From the NCBI GenBank assembly GCA_002368665.1, contig DFEK01000001.1:480008-544007 (forward strand): DNA of 64,000 bases, read 5' to 3'. The stretch is from Lachnospiraceae bacterium UBA3804. GTDB taxonomy: Bacteria > Bacillota > Clostridia > Lachnospirales > Lachnospiraceae. A model generated the notes under the pieces. It searched no databases and was not told the DNA's origin. It saw only the letters and a list, made by a program, of their open reading frames with translations. The position numbers and the translations under genes are program-made. This document shows, piece by piece, positions 34,701 to 42,732 of this stretch; positions within the stretch are counted from its first letter, which is position 1; each line of letters begins with the position of its first letter.

Positions 34701-37700
34701 CTTTGGCGGCATCTTCCAGAGACGTCGTTTTTTCGAGTTTCGGCCACTCCTGTACAGCATCCACCGATATTGCGCGTAGTTCCATTAAGGGTTTGATATA
34801 CAAACGAACCTGATTAACGTCCGAATAATCAATATTCGGGAAGGTATAATTCTCAATCCGGGTTTTTGCATTCTTAAATACATCCGCCCAGGCTTTTACG
34901 CGCTCTGCTTCCGCTTGGGGTGTCTCATTTGCCGGTTTGGTTACATAAGGGTATTTCTTCGCAAAGGCAAAGAATTCCTTACGAAGGTCCTCATTTCTTT
35001 TAAGGATTTCCTGATTTAACACAACCCCGTCTTTTATTTGCGGAGTTTCTGCCAAAGTGGCCGCTTCTTCCACAGTCATGCCCTTATTGGCCATTGCCCA
35101 CATAGTGAACAGAGAATGGATTCTTGCCGGATCATCGGTAAGATCCTTCATGTCGAATCCCTGCATGTTTTTGATCTGGTTTCCGCTTTGATAACGACTT
35201 CCGGTATACTGATTGGCGACCTTAAAATCCAACTTCTGATTAAGAAGCGAGAACTTGTCCTCGGGAACATTAAAACTATCCGGATCCACGTCGTTCAGCC
35301 AGGAGTAGTCGCCTTCATAAACTTCGACCGGATTCTCAATATCAATCGAGCGTCCCAAACGAATCTTGGATGTTTCGTCCAATCTATTTTTAATGGATTT
35401 GAAAAGATAATAACCGCTGTTTCCGGATTGAATCGTAGACTCCAGATCTTTTTCCGGAACAAGACGAAGGCCTTCTGCCGCAATATCCATCTCTTTGATG
35501 AGCCGGTCGAGATTTCCCATAGCATTTTTCTTATCATTCGGAACTCCCTGGCCTACGGGATGTAAGATTCCCATTATTCTGTAATATTCCGTGGTAAGAT
35601 CTAAATATTCTTTCAGATCATTTTTCAGGGTCTGATAATTGCAATCATTGCCCGAGCCGTCAATTTTAGAATGATCAAAGCATTTCTTTGCCGCTTCCTT
35701 GATCGCATTAAAGGACTCGACATCCTCCTGAGCCGGCGGAACTTCCTGGTTATTCAAGGAAGTCCTGATTTCTTCCATCTGCTTATGAATATCGGAAACT
35801 GCCTTCAGAAACTTTCTGGTTTTTTCCATATTCTTTATCCCGGGCATTATGGTAAGTTTACCGTTCGGAACAATATTCAGATTCTTGTCGAAGGAATAGA
35901 AATCAAAGGTGATGTCCCCATCCCCGTTTAATGCCTCATTGATCAGTTCCGACCGGTACATTTTTGCTTTCTGCGCAGGATCGTTCAGGAATGCATATTT
36001 CTCTCCCCAGCATTCCTCCATGGTCCGGCCGTTAATTCTGATCGTACTTAGCGAATCTATATTGCCCAGTTTGAAGAATGTAGGCTGCTCTCCTCCATCA
36101 AAGAGTTCACGAAATACTCTTCCGCCCGCATCGGAAATTTCTGCATTGTCCGCCTTATTCAGATCATCATAAATCTGTTGTCCGGTTCTGCCGGGGGCAA
36201 ATATATTCCGGCATTTGTCCTTCAGTCCCGGTTTCTCTTTGGCATGTCTCAATGCCGTTGTTGCATATGAGGTGTAACTTCTTTGGTTATCATTAAACGA
36301 CACCTGGCGAATATGATCCTTCTCCTCCTCCCTTAACTCTATATATCTTTGCTGATAGGCAGGAGAATTTCCCGTAAGGTACGCAAGGCAGGTTTTCTTA
36401 TCCAGACTTCTTTCGGCAGACAGTCTGATTGAGAGGACCTGTGTCAAATAGGAGTCTATAAGATTGTTCGCATTCGGCTTGATAAGATCACCGATTCTTT
36501 TCCCACGAAACTGTTCATTCGCATTGATTCCCCATCCGGCTCTGTATCCGGCAATCTTTCGCAGGTATTTTTCCACATTTCCGGCTGAAACATTGGAGAA
36601 ATCCGCACTATGTTTTCTGAAATAATATCCATCGCTGAAAGTCGATGCAAAATTGGTCAGAAATGTTTGCGTAACCGATCTGTCCGATAAAGCTTTTCTT
36701 CCACCGGGAACATCATCCAGATAAGAAGGATTGGTATCTCTTAAGAAAGGTTCCAAATTCTGCCCGAAATCAATGGCAAAAGCAGATAAGTCAAGGAATT
36801 CCTTACCATGGGCTTTCACCTGATCAATGTCGGTGTAATCGATATCCGGTAAAACAATTTGATTCATTTTCTCGGCGGTTTTATGGAACACGGCTGCCCA
36901 TGCATGCGCTCCCTTATGAGCCTTTTGAGGATCCACATGCTCTTTAACCACATTATCTTCAATTTTATCGGATGTTACATTTTCTTTTAAGAAATCGCGG
37001 AAATTCTTTACTTCCTCTTCAAATTTCGGATGTCCCGGGGCGATCTTTTTAGCCTCTTCATAGCTTAAATCATTTTCGGGACGTCCCATTAAGTACATGA
37101 TGAAAGTAGACGTGGTCGTAATATCACGATTGGCTACAAAATGGGTTCTGGCAGAATAATTCCCAATCTCGTCGAGCAGAGTTGCATGCGCCGGATCATT
37201 TTCGCGATCGATATCATCGACATTAAAGAAATCCTTGCATTTCTGTCTTTCTTCACTGATACTTACTACCGAGTCGTCAAATCCCAGATCCTTGGCAATG
37301 GCAGCCTTTAATTCTTCCGTGAAACCACCCACGGGATCATCAAGATAAAGATCTACCGCCTTCGGCTCTTCGATAAGCAGACGATTCCTCTCCTCGACGG
37401 CTTTTTCTTCCGTCAAAGGATTGGCAGTGGGGTTAGCTGCGTATTTTCTGACACTGTCGGGAAGAATGATATCCTTTTTCAGATTCAGTTTTTCATAGAC
37501 ATTACGGAAACGATTCTTAAGGCTTGCCGCATTTTGGGTCCAGAAATGTCCGTAATCATTCGCCAGAATCTTATTCAGGAATTCGACACGGTTTTCTTTA
37601 TTTTCCTTCCATTTCCGGATATCATCCTCTTTCTCAATATTTCTCTCAAGAAAGCGAATCTTGGCCTGACGCTCAAGAAGCGTTTCAAAATCAAGGCCAA

Positions 37701-38523
37701 CCGGTCTTTTTAAATCATTTTCGAGCGACTTCTTTAACTGATCTATATGTTTGGTCAGACGAACATAAGCATTGTTCTCGTCAAGTACCGGATCATTGCC
37801 CTGCGGATTGGCATTCGGAACAGGATTTACCACAGGCTGATTATTATTCACCTGCGGCTGAGGAATCTGGTTGATTACCGGGTTCGGCTGATTGATTATG
37901 TTATTCGGATTAACCTGCAGCCCAGGCTGGATTACAACAGGACCTGCGTTGATCACAGGCTGCACGGGAGGGTTCTGGTTATTATTTGCAGGCGGAACAT
38001 GGATCGGATTTTCGTTAACAACAGGCTTCTCTTCTTCATGTGCAACGGGATTTTTCATAAATGCATCTACTTTATTTAAAAAATCCTGTCCCAACGTGAA
38101 CTTCTTTTTCGCTAAAATAGCGTCCACATCGTCAAAAACTTTGTAGCCCTTAGTTTCTTGCGCATAATTTTTTCGCAGAATCGAATATTGCTGTTTGAAT
38201 TCCTGAAATTCCATTGCCGCATCGTTCAAAGCCCGATTCGCCTTGGCATAATCCGGGTTTTTCGAGTTCATCTCATCGGCGATCTTCTTCAGATCAGCGT
38301 CCAACTTGCTCTTTATCGATTTTAAACTTTCGATACGGGCCGTAAACATGGCATCTTGTATATCGTCTACTATATTCATTGTTTTGGTTTCAAAACTGAA
38401 AAAAGACGCTTCCTGAGAATACTTATTCTCTATGTCTTCTTTCCTAATTGCGGCAAAATAAGCTGCCTGTTTACGGTTTAAAATCTGTTCTGCACTCAGT
38501 ACTTTTCCGTTGTTTCCGTCCAT
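28771..38523 (-). CDS. Giant three-module helical protein, paralogue without peptidase domain
   Basis: 3250 residues (about 370 kDa), family not recognised. A coiled-coil N terminus (1-160) leads to a Pro/Asn/Gln-rich linker (about 161-250). Three modules follow with the same ordered motifs as the downstream protein: YLMGRPENDLSYEEA, MWAMANKGMTVEEA and LFAMSKKGMSLEEA (near 474, 1138, 2091), and CWGEKY, LWGEKY, LWGAKY (near 834, 1499, 2476). The spacings match those in the neighbour. Modules 2 and 3 also share a DPVFxxLMKxNPxxxINRW-like block. An Asn/Asp-rich acidic stretch (about 2990-3040) precedes a helical C-terminal domain and a His/Gly/Met tail, HGPGMGGM. No signal peptide, membrane helix or catalytic motif was seen. 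First gene of the pair; a weak AAAGG site precedes the ATG. Confidence 0.85.
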   Translation of the reverse strand: MDGNNGKVLSAEQILNRKQAAYFAAIRKEDIENKYSQEASFFSFETKTMNIVDDIQDAMFTARIESLKSIKSKLDADLKKIADEMNSKNPDYAKANRALNDAAMEFQEFKQQYSILRKNYAQETKGYKVFDDVDAILAKKKFTLGQDFLNKVDAFMKNPVAHEEEKPVVNENPIHVPPANNNQNPPVQPVINAGPVVIQPGLQVNPNNIINQPNPVINQIPQPQVNNNQPVVNPVPNANPQGNDPVLDENNAYVRLTKHIDQLKKSLENDLKRPVGLDFETLLERQAKIRFLERNIEKEDDIRKWKENKENRVEFLNKILANDYGHFWTQNAASLKNRFRNVYEKLNLKKDIILPDSVRKYAANPTANPLTEEKAVEERNRLLIEEPKAVDLYLDDPVGGFTEELKAAIAKDLGFDDSVVSISEERQKCKDFFNVDDIDRENDPAHATLLDEIGNYSARTHFVANRDITTTSTFIMYLMGRPENDLSYEEAKKIAPGHPKFEEEVKNFRDFLKENVTSDKIEDNVVKEHVDPQKAHKGAHAWAAVFHKTAEKMNQIVLPDIDYTDIDQVKAHGKEFLDLSAFAIDFGQNLEPFLRDTNPSYLDDVPGGRKALSDRSVTQTFLTNFASTFSDGYYFRKHSADFSNVSAGNVEKYLRKIAGYRAGWGINANEQFRGKRIGDLIKPNANNLIDSYLTQVLSIRLSAERSLDKKTCLAYLTGNSPAYQQRYIELREEEKDHIRQVSFNDNQRSYTSYATTALRHAKEKPGLKDKCRNIFAPGRTGQQIYDDLNKADNAEISDAGGRVFRELFDGGEQPTFFKLGNIDSLSTIRINGRTMEECWGEKYAFLNDPAQKAKMYRSELINEALNGDGDITFDFYSFDKNLNIVPNGKLTIMPGIKNMEKTRKFLKAVSDIHKQMEEIRTSLNNQEVPPAQEDVESFNAIKEAAKKCFDHSKIDGSGNDCNYQTLKNDLKEYLDLTTEYYRIMGILHPVGQGVPNDKKNAMGNLDRLIKEMDIAAEGLRLVPEKDLESTIQSGNSGYYLFKSIKNRLDETSKIRLGRSIDIENPVEVYEGDYSWLNDVDPDSFNVPEDKFSLLNQKLDFKVANQYTGSRYQSGNQIKNMQGFDMKDLTDDPARIHSLFTMWAMANKGMTVEEAATLAETPQIKDGVVLNQEILKRNEDLRKEFFAFAKKYPYVTKPANETPQAEAERVKAWADVFKNAKTRIENYTFPNIDYSDVNQVRLYIKPLMELRAISVDAVQEWPKLEKTTSLEDAAKAMGSEDELEKTRRFYLNLQTAFGTDIMKGYLPSDSDPDLPRICRIIMERHDAEELMHDFKGKTIGHFMQEREFELINEDNYRDTVDESLTDGDVSVDPKLSLGYAFGLNAEAYERALDRVHKEAWKQSVRGMEESVYSNYAEFREKCLTPEIRKLLMESGDDAESMRALYKHELQNKKDGKNVGDYVNRLMYSYITQTQGGFVQHFDSKKTDLFSIAADDHDFVGKSPKELWGEKYANLSEDEREYMYRLEILKVIAKGEKRVLMDIYSKKADNPKGIFHTRKTAFASRQTFQEMLLDAGRYKAEKDKLLSELKNTRALLTLTHDKDKRDYNFTDKNTTGSTQYQNMCKALQNVIELLEKDGTYDGEEITSEQIENSLRILEQTSNVYYNGHFGRFFRPFTDNGTLRLNMSARMKDGLVSRFTSFRTHLNQKVFTKKAKDFDEVSAYTAIREIKRLIPGYGLEYKGDDYHYNSVIKEELKTKLETLKNSPAVTDRTKDSAEISLAKDYLLAVLENYNNAPANGVGAKKQSVSMLRLIDHFEDKARILAVDPVFIRLMKENPEDCINRWESIEEGESKLKDDYNNTWRSFTNGYKDPAHYALGITDADVRNGITIQSKIAELANDPEGEDLLDAFYDQAAKVIITQKLAEDNDEASFYREEIVNDPQRYNELLAKANAFLKSQNALSAGNLSKFITKMNDENYKLSFFKRLETEEKQAERAKETQIKNAKNEELNKISFLLQDYNGQNLTADQYDMANATLHLYDIQKLTAAVDRAAGYLRNSMTVLDEKDQKVTIQPDVNVYSKCSFAPDRLSSTQVVMILFAMSKKGMSLEEAITVTLTVPNLSEQGEIQNKEAYDRAMQLRYDFYTFCEKHPVDDPNLSQDQLKENFKAWAGIYRDGTAKFMTNKLPELNYRDAKTVNDNIQKIGMISRIIIDADQEFTRLFNTNTNGVSGLNVVKEEVGGEKEFLKIKNNWWNLSSMMNFFENGYVDVSGLRKDACVNSSIDSFRGKILDTVVMRCMAQQEMNVNRGKTFEEIAASSPVRALTQKQYVASLKGAATNIYDDQGIYYDGLSPEDAIKFTLGIDKENFERGIAKIANPYLADAKEERYKNQISKAVLYRDDFTVDEVCTALVAIPDHDAESVKKFLTQKVNPNDVNSPTGDAWLTEKIGKTGNGLFNQETCEICQVAKISPSDIVRIDGKSPEELWGAKYADVKDEELKEKLYRLEIIKELAKAEKDITIRVFRVEDRELREDSPINLLPKKAVMKNLIDAVHVYEAGKIEMQKELNRFKSQLNATQSDPLANFTSGRQPEGDEQYREMTKGLKNLLFCFEKDHVNEKDIKVRDFREWFDYTLEMAQEYERTHSGKTAENEKIRLDVCRKMQEVLPRMKETYERLRKGFEPNIPVKGKENTKDGSYHRIRESLLDISAKWNIQAENEAHYEKRFIREETIARLDKIKDAAYAQNAQAEADPIKAEDQRYVREYLDYVYRTKANNDQMTADELQRFDDTYKEKAKALASDRVFLDYVKRLGNKKVAEMWDNIEVNANKMLTTSENHVLDMKQAWGSLTGYVSKNPRHRDPNFDLNAWNKECKEIIKDAMNESDIFYDTSETMYTRLATALTWQMMSRDTEAGKYLRTSVVAAGGLKSERGKAVLEENILNVTNILKAYDVLENKNIDMALRQLENGRLVDDMDKEFISNLDWNRTEKAKGNAADKENLINVAEPLKDKDGPILLFDENNDNEIDNEIKNNDEIGFNLNLNFDDNENDIQQIKNLDKSYGQLYDQIMERSEKEVDNNNIINTNEIQPENNFAIKKADFVKFMQDGKQSLQTLLTMKEDDYKAQYPNDWLKQFNTDKAKHFSKMVFAKELLKEDFVFGVEETLQEAELRCVFGGKGKDYALKQKAFAKVVEAHSPEELADLADQNQYKAEFSKAFDEVKKAELQKENPIKGNENNDLNKGNGHEDHKEMGHGPGMGGM

Positions 38524-38600
38524 TGTATTACCAGCCTTTCTGTAATCGTTTGGTTTTCGGTGCCGTTTGCCTGCGCATACGGCAATTTTACATCTTCATT

Positions 38601-38629
38601 TCTATAACAAACACCCTAACCGGGTGCAA
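38601..38629 (-). promoter_or_regulatory. Possible proximal promoter of the giant-gene pair
   Basis: TTGCAC, 17 bases, TATAGA on the minus strand, about 70 bases before the start codon. The spacer holds an inverted repeat CACCC/GGGTG that could be an operator. The -35 match is weak. Confidence 0.35.
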
Positions 38630-38765
38630 AAAGTTGCAAAATTAACAAAAATAATTCCATTAAACGCAAAACAGCACCTGTTCGGTGCTCTTCTTTTTTG
38701 TCCCCTTCATTATTCCGCTTCCGCATGATCAAAGCACTTCTGTCCATAAAAAGAGCCAAAATCAT
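38616..38765 (-). CDS. Possible 49-residue small protein in the giant-gene leader
   Basis: An ATG with GGGGGA about 15 bases upstream opens a 49-codon frame: a basic, charged first half (MRKRNNEGDKKEEHR) and a hydrophobic C-terminal helix (LRLMELFLLILQLFAPG). It lies just downstream of a strong promoter (38819-38847). A hairpin followed by GTTTTGCGTTT falls inside the frame at 38673-38689. The region may instead be a short non-coding RNA ending at that hairpin. Coding status is unproven. Confidence 0.3.
   Translation of the reverse strand: MILALFMDRSALIMRKRNNEGDKKEEHRTGAVLRLMELFLLILQLFAPG
38673..38689 (-). terminator. Possible leader terminator/attenuator
   Basis: AGCACC/GGTGCT stem with a 5-base loop, followed on the minus strand by GTTTTGCGTTT (and on the plus strand by CTTCTTTTTT). 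It sits between the strong promoter at 38819-38847 and the first giant gene, so it could end a roughly 140-base leader RNA. Confidence 0.45.
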
Positions 38766-38818
38766 GGTAGATTTTATTCCCCCGGTGAAGTGAATCCAAA
38801 GATTGCACTACTCGTAAA

Positions 38819-38847
38819 ATTATAGCATATTATGGTGTTTGGGTCAA
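38819..38847 (-). promoter_or_regulatory. Strong sigma-A type promoter upstream of the giant genes
   Basis: TTGACC, 17 bases, TATAAT on the minus strand. The start of transcription would be near 38812, leaving a leader of about 290 bases before the first giant gene. Confidence 0.7.
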
Positions 38848-38869
38848 AAAAAAGAAGGCTTAACCGCAT

Positions 38870-39011
38870 AAAAAAGAATGTCGCTTGCGACATTCTCGCG
38901 CCGAGCGCGGTTGCATTTATGCAACATATTCCTATCGCGCGAGTGCGCATCCTTAGCGAAGCATTTTTTTATTTCATAGGAAATGCGGAGCAATTTCCTA
39001 TGAAATAAAAA
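38870..39011 (-). repeat. 142-bp multi-hairpin intergenic repeat, copy 2
   Basis: Differs from copy 1 (13245-13386) by a single base. It begins where the hydA terminator's T-run ends and finishes, on the minus strand, with GAATGTCGC/GCGACATTC plus TTTTTTAT. It insulates the hydrogenase operon from the giant-gene promoter. Confidence 0.9.
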
Positions 39012-39013
39012 AA

Positions 39014-39037
39014 GCGACCGGAATATGCTCCGGCCGC
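39014..39037 (-). terminator. Rho-independent terminator of the hydrogenase operon
   Basis: GCGGCCGGA/TCCGGTCGC stem on the minus strand followed by TTTTTTTAT, about 40 bases after the hydA stop. Confidence 0.88.
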
Positions 39038-39078
39038 CCTTTTACATTGTTAAAAACGAGGTTTAAAGGTTAGTGTTT

Positions 39079-40857
39079 TTATGCATTCCATGCATCGATA
39101 TCATGCACTTTTCTCTTAACATAGGTTGTATGTAAGATATGATGTGCTTTTTCACCGCAAGGCTCGCCGAGATATTCGGCATAAAGCTTCTTAACGGAAG
39201 GATTCTCATGAGATTTACGAACAGGCATGGTCTCATCATAAGTATATAATGCGTTTGCACGTTTTGCTCTGTAATCCTCAAAATTACGAACACGTGCAGG
39301 TACCTGAGGCTGACCGCCGCCGTTAATGCATCCGCCGGGGCAAGCCATGACTTCTACGAAAGTATAATCTGCTTCGCCTGCACGGATCTTATCCATGATC
39401 ACTTTGGCATTGGAAAGTCCGGAAGCAATGGCAACCTTTACGCTGACACCGCCTGCGGTATAGGTGGCTTCCTTGATTCCGTCAAATCCACGTACTTCCT
39501 TAAATTCGATCGGACTGTCGTTGGTTTCGCCGGTCAGTTTCCAAACTGCGGTACGAAGAGCGGCTTCCATAACACCACCGGTAACACCGAAGATAACTGC
39601 GGCACCGGTACTCTCGCCCATAGGATCGTCAAATCCTTCATCGGGAAGAGCTAAGAAGTCAATACCGCATCTCTTGATGAGGCGGCCTAACTCTCTGGTG
39701 GTCATGGAGTAATCCAGATCGGGGATTCCGTCTCCTGCAGCGCTCTGATCCTCGCGACCGATTTCAAACTTCTTTGCGGTACAAGGCATAACGGATACGG
39801 AAACGATGGACTTGGGATCCCATCCCATCTTCTCTGCATAGTAGGTCTTTAATAATCCGCCGAACATCTGCTGAGGAGATTTGCAGCTGGATAAGTGCTC
39901 TAACTGATCGGGATAATAATGCTCACAATACTTGATCCATCCAGGAGAACAGGATGTGATCATCGGAAGAACACCGCCGTTTGTTACTCTCTGTAACAAT
40001 TCGTTCGCTTCCTCCATAATGGTTACGTCAGCACCGAAATCGGTATCGAATACTTTTTCAAAGCCGATTCTTCTGAGAGCTGCGGCCATTTTACCTTCCA
40101 CACCGGTTCCGATGGGCATATCGAACATTTCACCCAAAGCCGCACGAACTGCGGGAGCGGTCTGAACAACCACATGCTTCTCGGGATCTGCGATCGCTTC
40201 CATGATCTTATCCACATCGGTCTTTTCATAGATTGCACCGACAGGGCAAACAGCGATACACTGTCCGCAACTTACGCAAGAAGTCTCTCCGAGTCCCATT
40301 CCGAAAGGAGAAGAAACTTCGGTCTTAAATCCACGGTTGTTAGCGCCGATAACGCCGATACCCTGTGTCTTTTCGCAGGCAGCGATACAGCGACGGCAGT
40401 TGATACATTTGTTGTTGTCACGTACCATGTGTGCAGCAGAGTCATCGATTTCAAACTCATTTGCAATACCCTTGTACATATCAACATCATCTACGCCCAT
40501 TTCCTGGCAAAGTGCCTGAAGTTCGCACTTTCCGGAACGTACGCAGGACAAGCACTTCTTGTCATGATCGGAAAGGATCAGTTCAAGAGTTTTCTTTCTG
40601 TAACCTAATACCTTCGGGGTGTTGGTATAAACCTTCATACCCTCGGAAATAGGATAAACGCAGGAAGCAACAAGTCTTGCTCCTCTTCCTTCGTCTGCTT
40701 CAACCATACAGATTCGGCATGCGCCGATTTCATTGATATCTTTTAAGAAACAAAGAGTAGGGATATCGATACCTGCAAGTTTGGCAGCCGCAAGAATGGT
40801 AGAGCCTTTCGGAGCTTCACATGCAATACCATTGATTGTAATATTAACGGTTTCCAT
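39079..40857 (-). CDS. hydA: NADH-dependent [FeFe]-hydrogenase catalytic subunit
   Basis: 592 residues. Domains in order: an N-terminal [2Fe-2S] ferredoxin domain, a His/Cys-type [4Fe-4S] region, a 2x[4Fe-4S] ferredoxin domain (CINCRRCIAACEK, CVSCGQCIAVCP), then the H-cluster domain with its three signature loops TSCSPGW, MPCTAKKFE and MACPGGCINGGGQP, and a C-terminal small-subunit-like tail. It reduces protons to H2 in the cytoplasm. With HydB and HydC it forms the NADH-linked, probably electron-bifurcating complex that uses NADH and reduced ferredoxin. GGAGG precedes the ATG; 42 bases separate it from hydB. Confidence 0.95.
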   Translation of the reverse strand: METVNITINGIACEAPKGSTILAAAKLAGIDIPTLCFLKDINEIGACRICMVEADEGRGARLVASCVYPISEGMKVYTNTPKVLGYRKKTLELILSDHDKKCLSCVRSGKCELQALCQEMGVDDVDMYKGIANEFEIDDSAAHMVRDNNKCINCRRCIAACEKTQGIGVIGANNRGFKTEVSSPFGMGLGETSCVSCGQCIAVCPVGAIYEKTDVDKIMEAIADPEKHVVVQTAPAVRAALGEMFDMPIGTGVEGKMAAALRRIGFEKVFDTDFGADVTIMEEANELLQRVTNGGVLPMITSCSPGWIKYCEHYYPDQLEHLSSCKSPQQMFGGLLKTYYAEKMGWDPKSIVSVSVMPCTAKKFEIGREDQSAAGDGIPDLDYSMTTRELGRLIKRCGIDFLALPDEGFDDPMGESTGAAVIFGVTGGVMEAALRTAVWKLTGETNDSPIEFKEVRGFDGIKEATYTAGGVSVKVAIASGLSNAKVIMDKIRAGEADYTFVEVMACPGGCINGGGQPQVPARVRNFEDYRAKRANALYTYDETMPVRKSHENPSVKKLYAEYLGEPCGEKAHHILHTTYVKRKVHDIDAWNA

Positions 40858-40899
40858 TCTTTTTCCTCCATTAAATAGTTATTCGTTACTTTCGATGCA

Positions 40900-42714
40900 T
40901 TACTTCTTGGAAATTGCACCAAACTTACATGTACCCATACAAGCACCGCACTTCACGCACTTCGAAGAATCAATTGCCATTGCGGGCAGTTTTTTTCCGG
41001 GTGCGATGTAATCGGTCTTGGAAATAGCGGATGCAGGACACTGTCTTGCACACATACCGCAACCGATACATTTTTCTTTGTCGATTGTGAAGGAAAGAAG
41101 ATCCTTACATACGCCTGCAGGACATCTCTTCTCTACAACATGGGCAACATATTCGTCTCTGAAGTAACGAAGGGTGGATAATACAGGGTTCGGAGCAGTC
41201 TGTCCAAGTCCGCAAAGAGAGTTTGCTTTAATGTAGTAGCAAAGCTCTTCCAACTTGTCGAGATCTTCCAAAGTAGCCTGACCCTTTGTAATCTTCTCAA
41301 GCATTTCATACATTCTCTTGGTACCGATACGGCAAGGTGTACATTTACCGCAGGACTCGTCTACCGTGAACTCAAGGAAGAATTTCGCGATATCAACCAT
41401 ACAGTTGTCTTCGTCCATTACGATAAGTCCGCCGGATCCCATCATGGAACCGATTGCGATTAAGTTATCATAATCGATAGGTACATCAAAATGTTCTGCG
41501 GGGATACATCCGCCGGAAGGTCCACCGGTCTGAGCCGCTTTGAACTTCTTACCGTTCGGGATACCGCCACCGATATCTTCTACTACTTCACGAAGAGTGG
41601 TACCCATGGGAACTTCCACAAGACCGGTGTTCTTGATCTTACCACCGAGTGCGAATACCTTGGTTCCTTTGCTCTTCTCGGTACCCATGGATGCGAACCA
41701 TTCGGGACCGTTTAAAATGATACGGGGAACGTTTGCATAAGTCTCAACGTTGTTCAAAACGGTGGGCTTTGCAAAAAGACCCTTAACTGCAGGGAAAGGA
41801 GGTCTGGGACGAGGCTCACCACGGTTTCCTTCGATGGAAGTCATTAAAGCGGTTTCCTCACCACAAACGAATGCGCCTGCACCGAAACGAAGATCGATAT
41901 CAAAATCGAATCCTGTTCCGAAAATATCTTTACCTAATAATCCGTACTCTCTTGCCTGTCCGATTGCAATACGAAGTCTTTCGATTGCGATAGGATACTC
42001 GGCACGTACGTAGATATAACCCTGGTTAGCGCCGATTGCATAACCTGCAATAGCCATAGCCTCGAGTACTACATGGGGATCGCCTTCAAGAACGGATCTG
42101 TCCATGAATGCACCCGGGTCACCTTCGTCGGCGTTGCAGCATACATACTTCTGATCTGCATCGGGAACGAGGGTTCTTGCCAATTTCCACTTCTGTCCGG
42201 TCGGGAAACCTGCACCACCACGTCCGCGAAGTCCGGATGCCAGGATGGTGTCGATAACCTGCTCAGGAGTCATCTCGGTAAGAACTTTACCAAGTGCCTG
42301 ATAACCGTCAACAGCGATATATTCATCAATGTTTTCAGGATTGATTACACCACAGTTACGAAGAGCGACACGCTTCTGTTTCTTGTAGAAACCGGTCTCT
42401 GCCAAAGGAATAACATTAGCTTCCTGAACGGTCTCATCATAAAGAAGACGGGTAACAACTCTACCTTTTAACAGATGCTCGGAAACGATTTCCGGAACAT
42501 CTTCCGCTTTAACCATTGAATAAAACGATCCTTCGGGATAAACGAGCACGATGGGGCCGAGTGCACAAAGACCGTGGCAACCGGTACGAACAACGGCTAC
42601 TTCGTTCTCAAGATCGTTAGCTTTTAATTCTTTTTCGAATGCTTCGATAATCTGGGCACTTCCGGAGGAAGTACAACCGGTTCCGCCGCATACTAAAACA
42701 TGTGAACGATACAT
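40900..42714 (-). CDS. hydB: Hydrogenase HydB / NuoF-like NADH- and FMN-binding subunit
   Basis: 604 residues. An N-terminal thioredoxin-like [2Fe-2S] domain (CGGTGC, CHGLC) is followed by the NuoF core with GLRGRGGAGFPTG (NADH/FMN site) and ESCGKCTPCRIG plus a downstream Cys ([4Fe-4S]), and by a C-terminal 2x[4Fe-4S] ferredoxin (CIGCGMCARQCP, CVKCGACMGTC). It takes electrons from NADH through FMN and passes them to HydA and ferredoxin. A GGAGG ribosome-binding site precedes the ATG. It sits in the hydC-HATPase-ferredoxin-hydB-hydA order common in Clostridia and Thermotogales. Confidence 0.95.
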   Translation of the reverse strand: MYRSHVLVCGGTGCTSSGSAQIIEAFEKELKANDLENEVAVVRTGCHGLCALGPIVLVYPEGSFYSMVKAEDVPEIVSEHLLKGRVVTRLLYDETVQEANVIPLAETGFYKKQKRVALRNCGVINPENIDEYIAVDGYQALGKVLTEMTPEQVIDTILASGLRGRGGAGFPTGQKWKLARTLVPDADQKYVCCNADEGDPGAFMDRSVLEGDPHVVLEAMAIAGYAIGANQGYIYVRAEYPIAIERLRIAIGQAREYGLLGKDIFGTGFDFDIDLRFGAGAFVCGEETALMTSIEGNRGEPRPRPPFPAVKGLFAKPTVLNNVETYANVPRIILNGPEWFASMGTEKSKGTKVFALGGKIKNTGLVEVPMGTTLREVVEDIGGGIPNGKKFKAAQTGGPSGGCIPAEHFDVPIDYDNLIAIGSMMGSGGLIVMDEDNCMVDIAKFFLEFTVDESCGKCTPCRIGTKRMYEMLEKITKGQATLEDLDKLEELCYYIKANSLCGLGQTAPNPVLSTLRYFRDEYVAHVVEKRCPAGVCKDLLSFTIDKEKCIGCGMCARQCPASAISKTDYIAPGKKLPAMAIDSSKCVKCGACMGTCKFGAISKK

Positions 42715-42732
42715 GAATCTTTCCTCCTTCGG

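Noticed and set aside
38870..39011. CRISPR array from the repeated hairpins
   Set aside because: The copies are 25 kb apart, not regularly spaced, have no spacers, and no cas genes are present.
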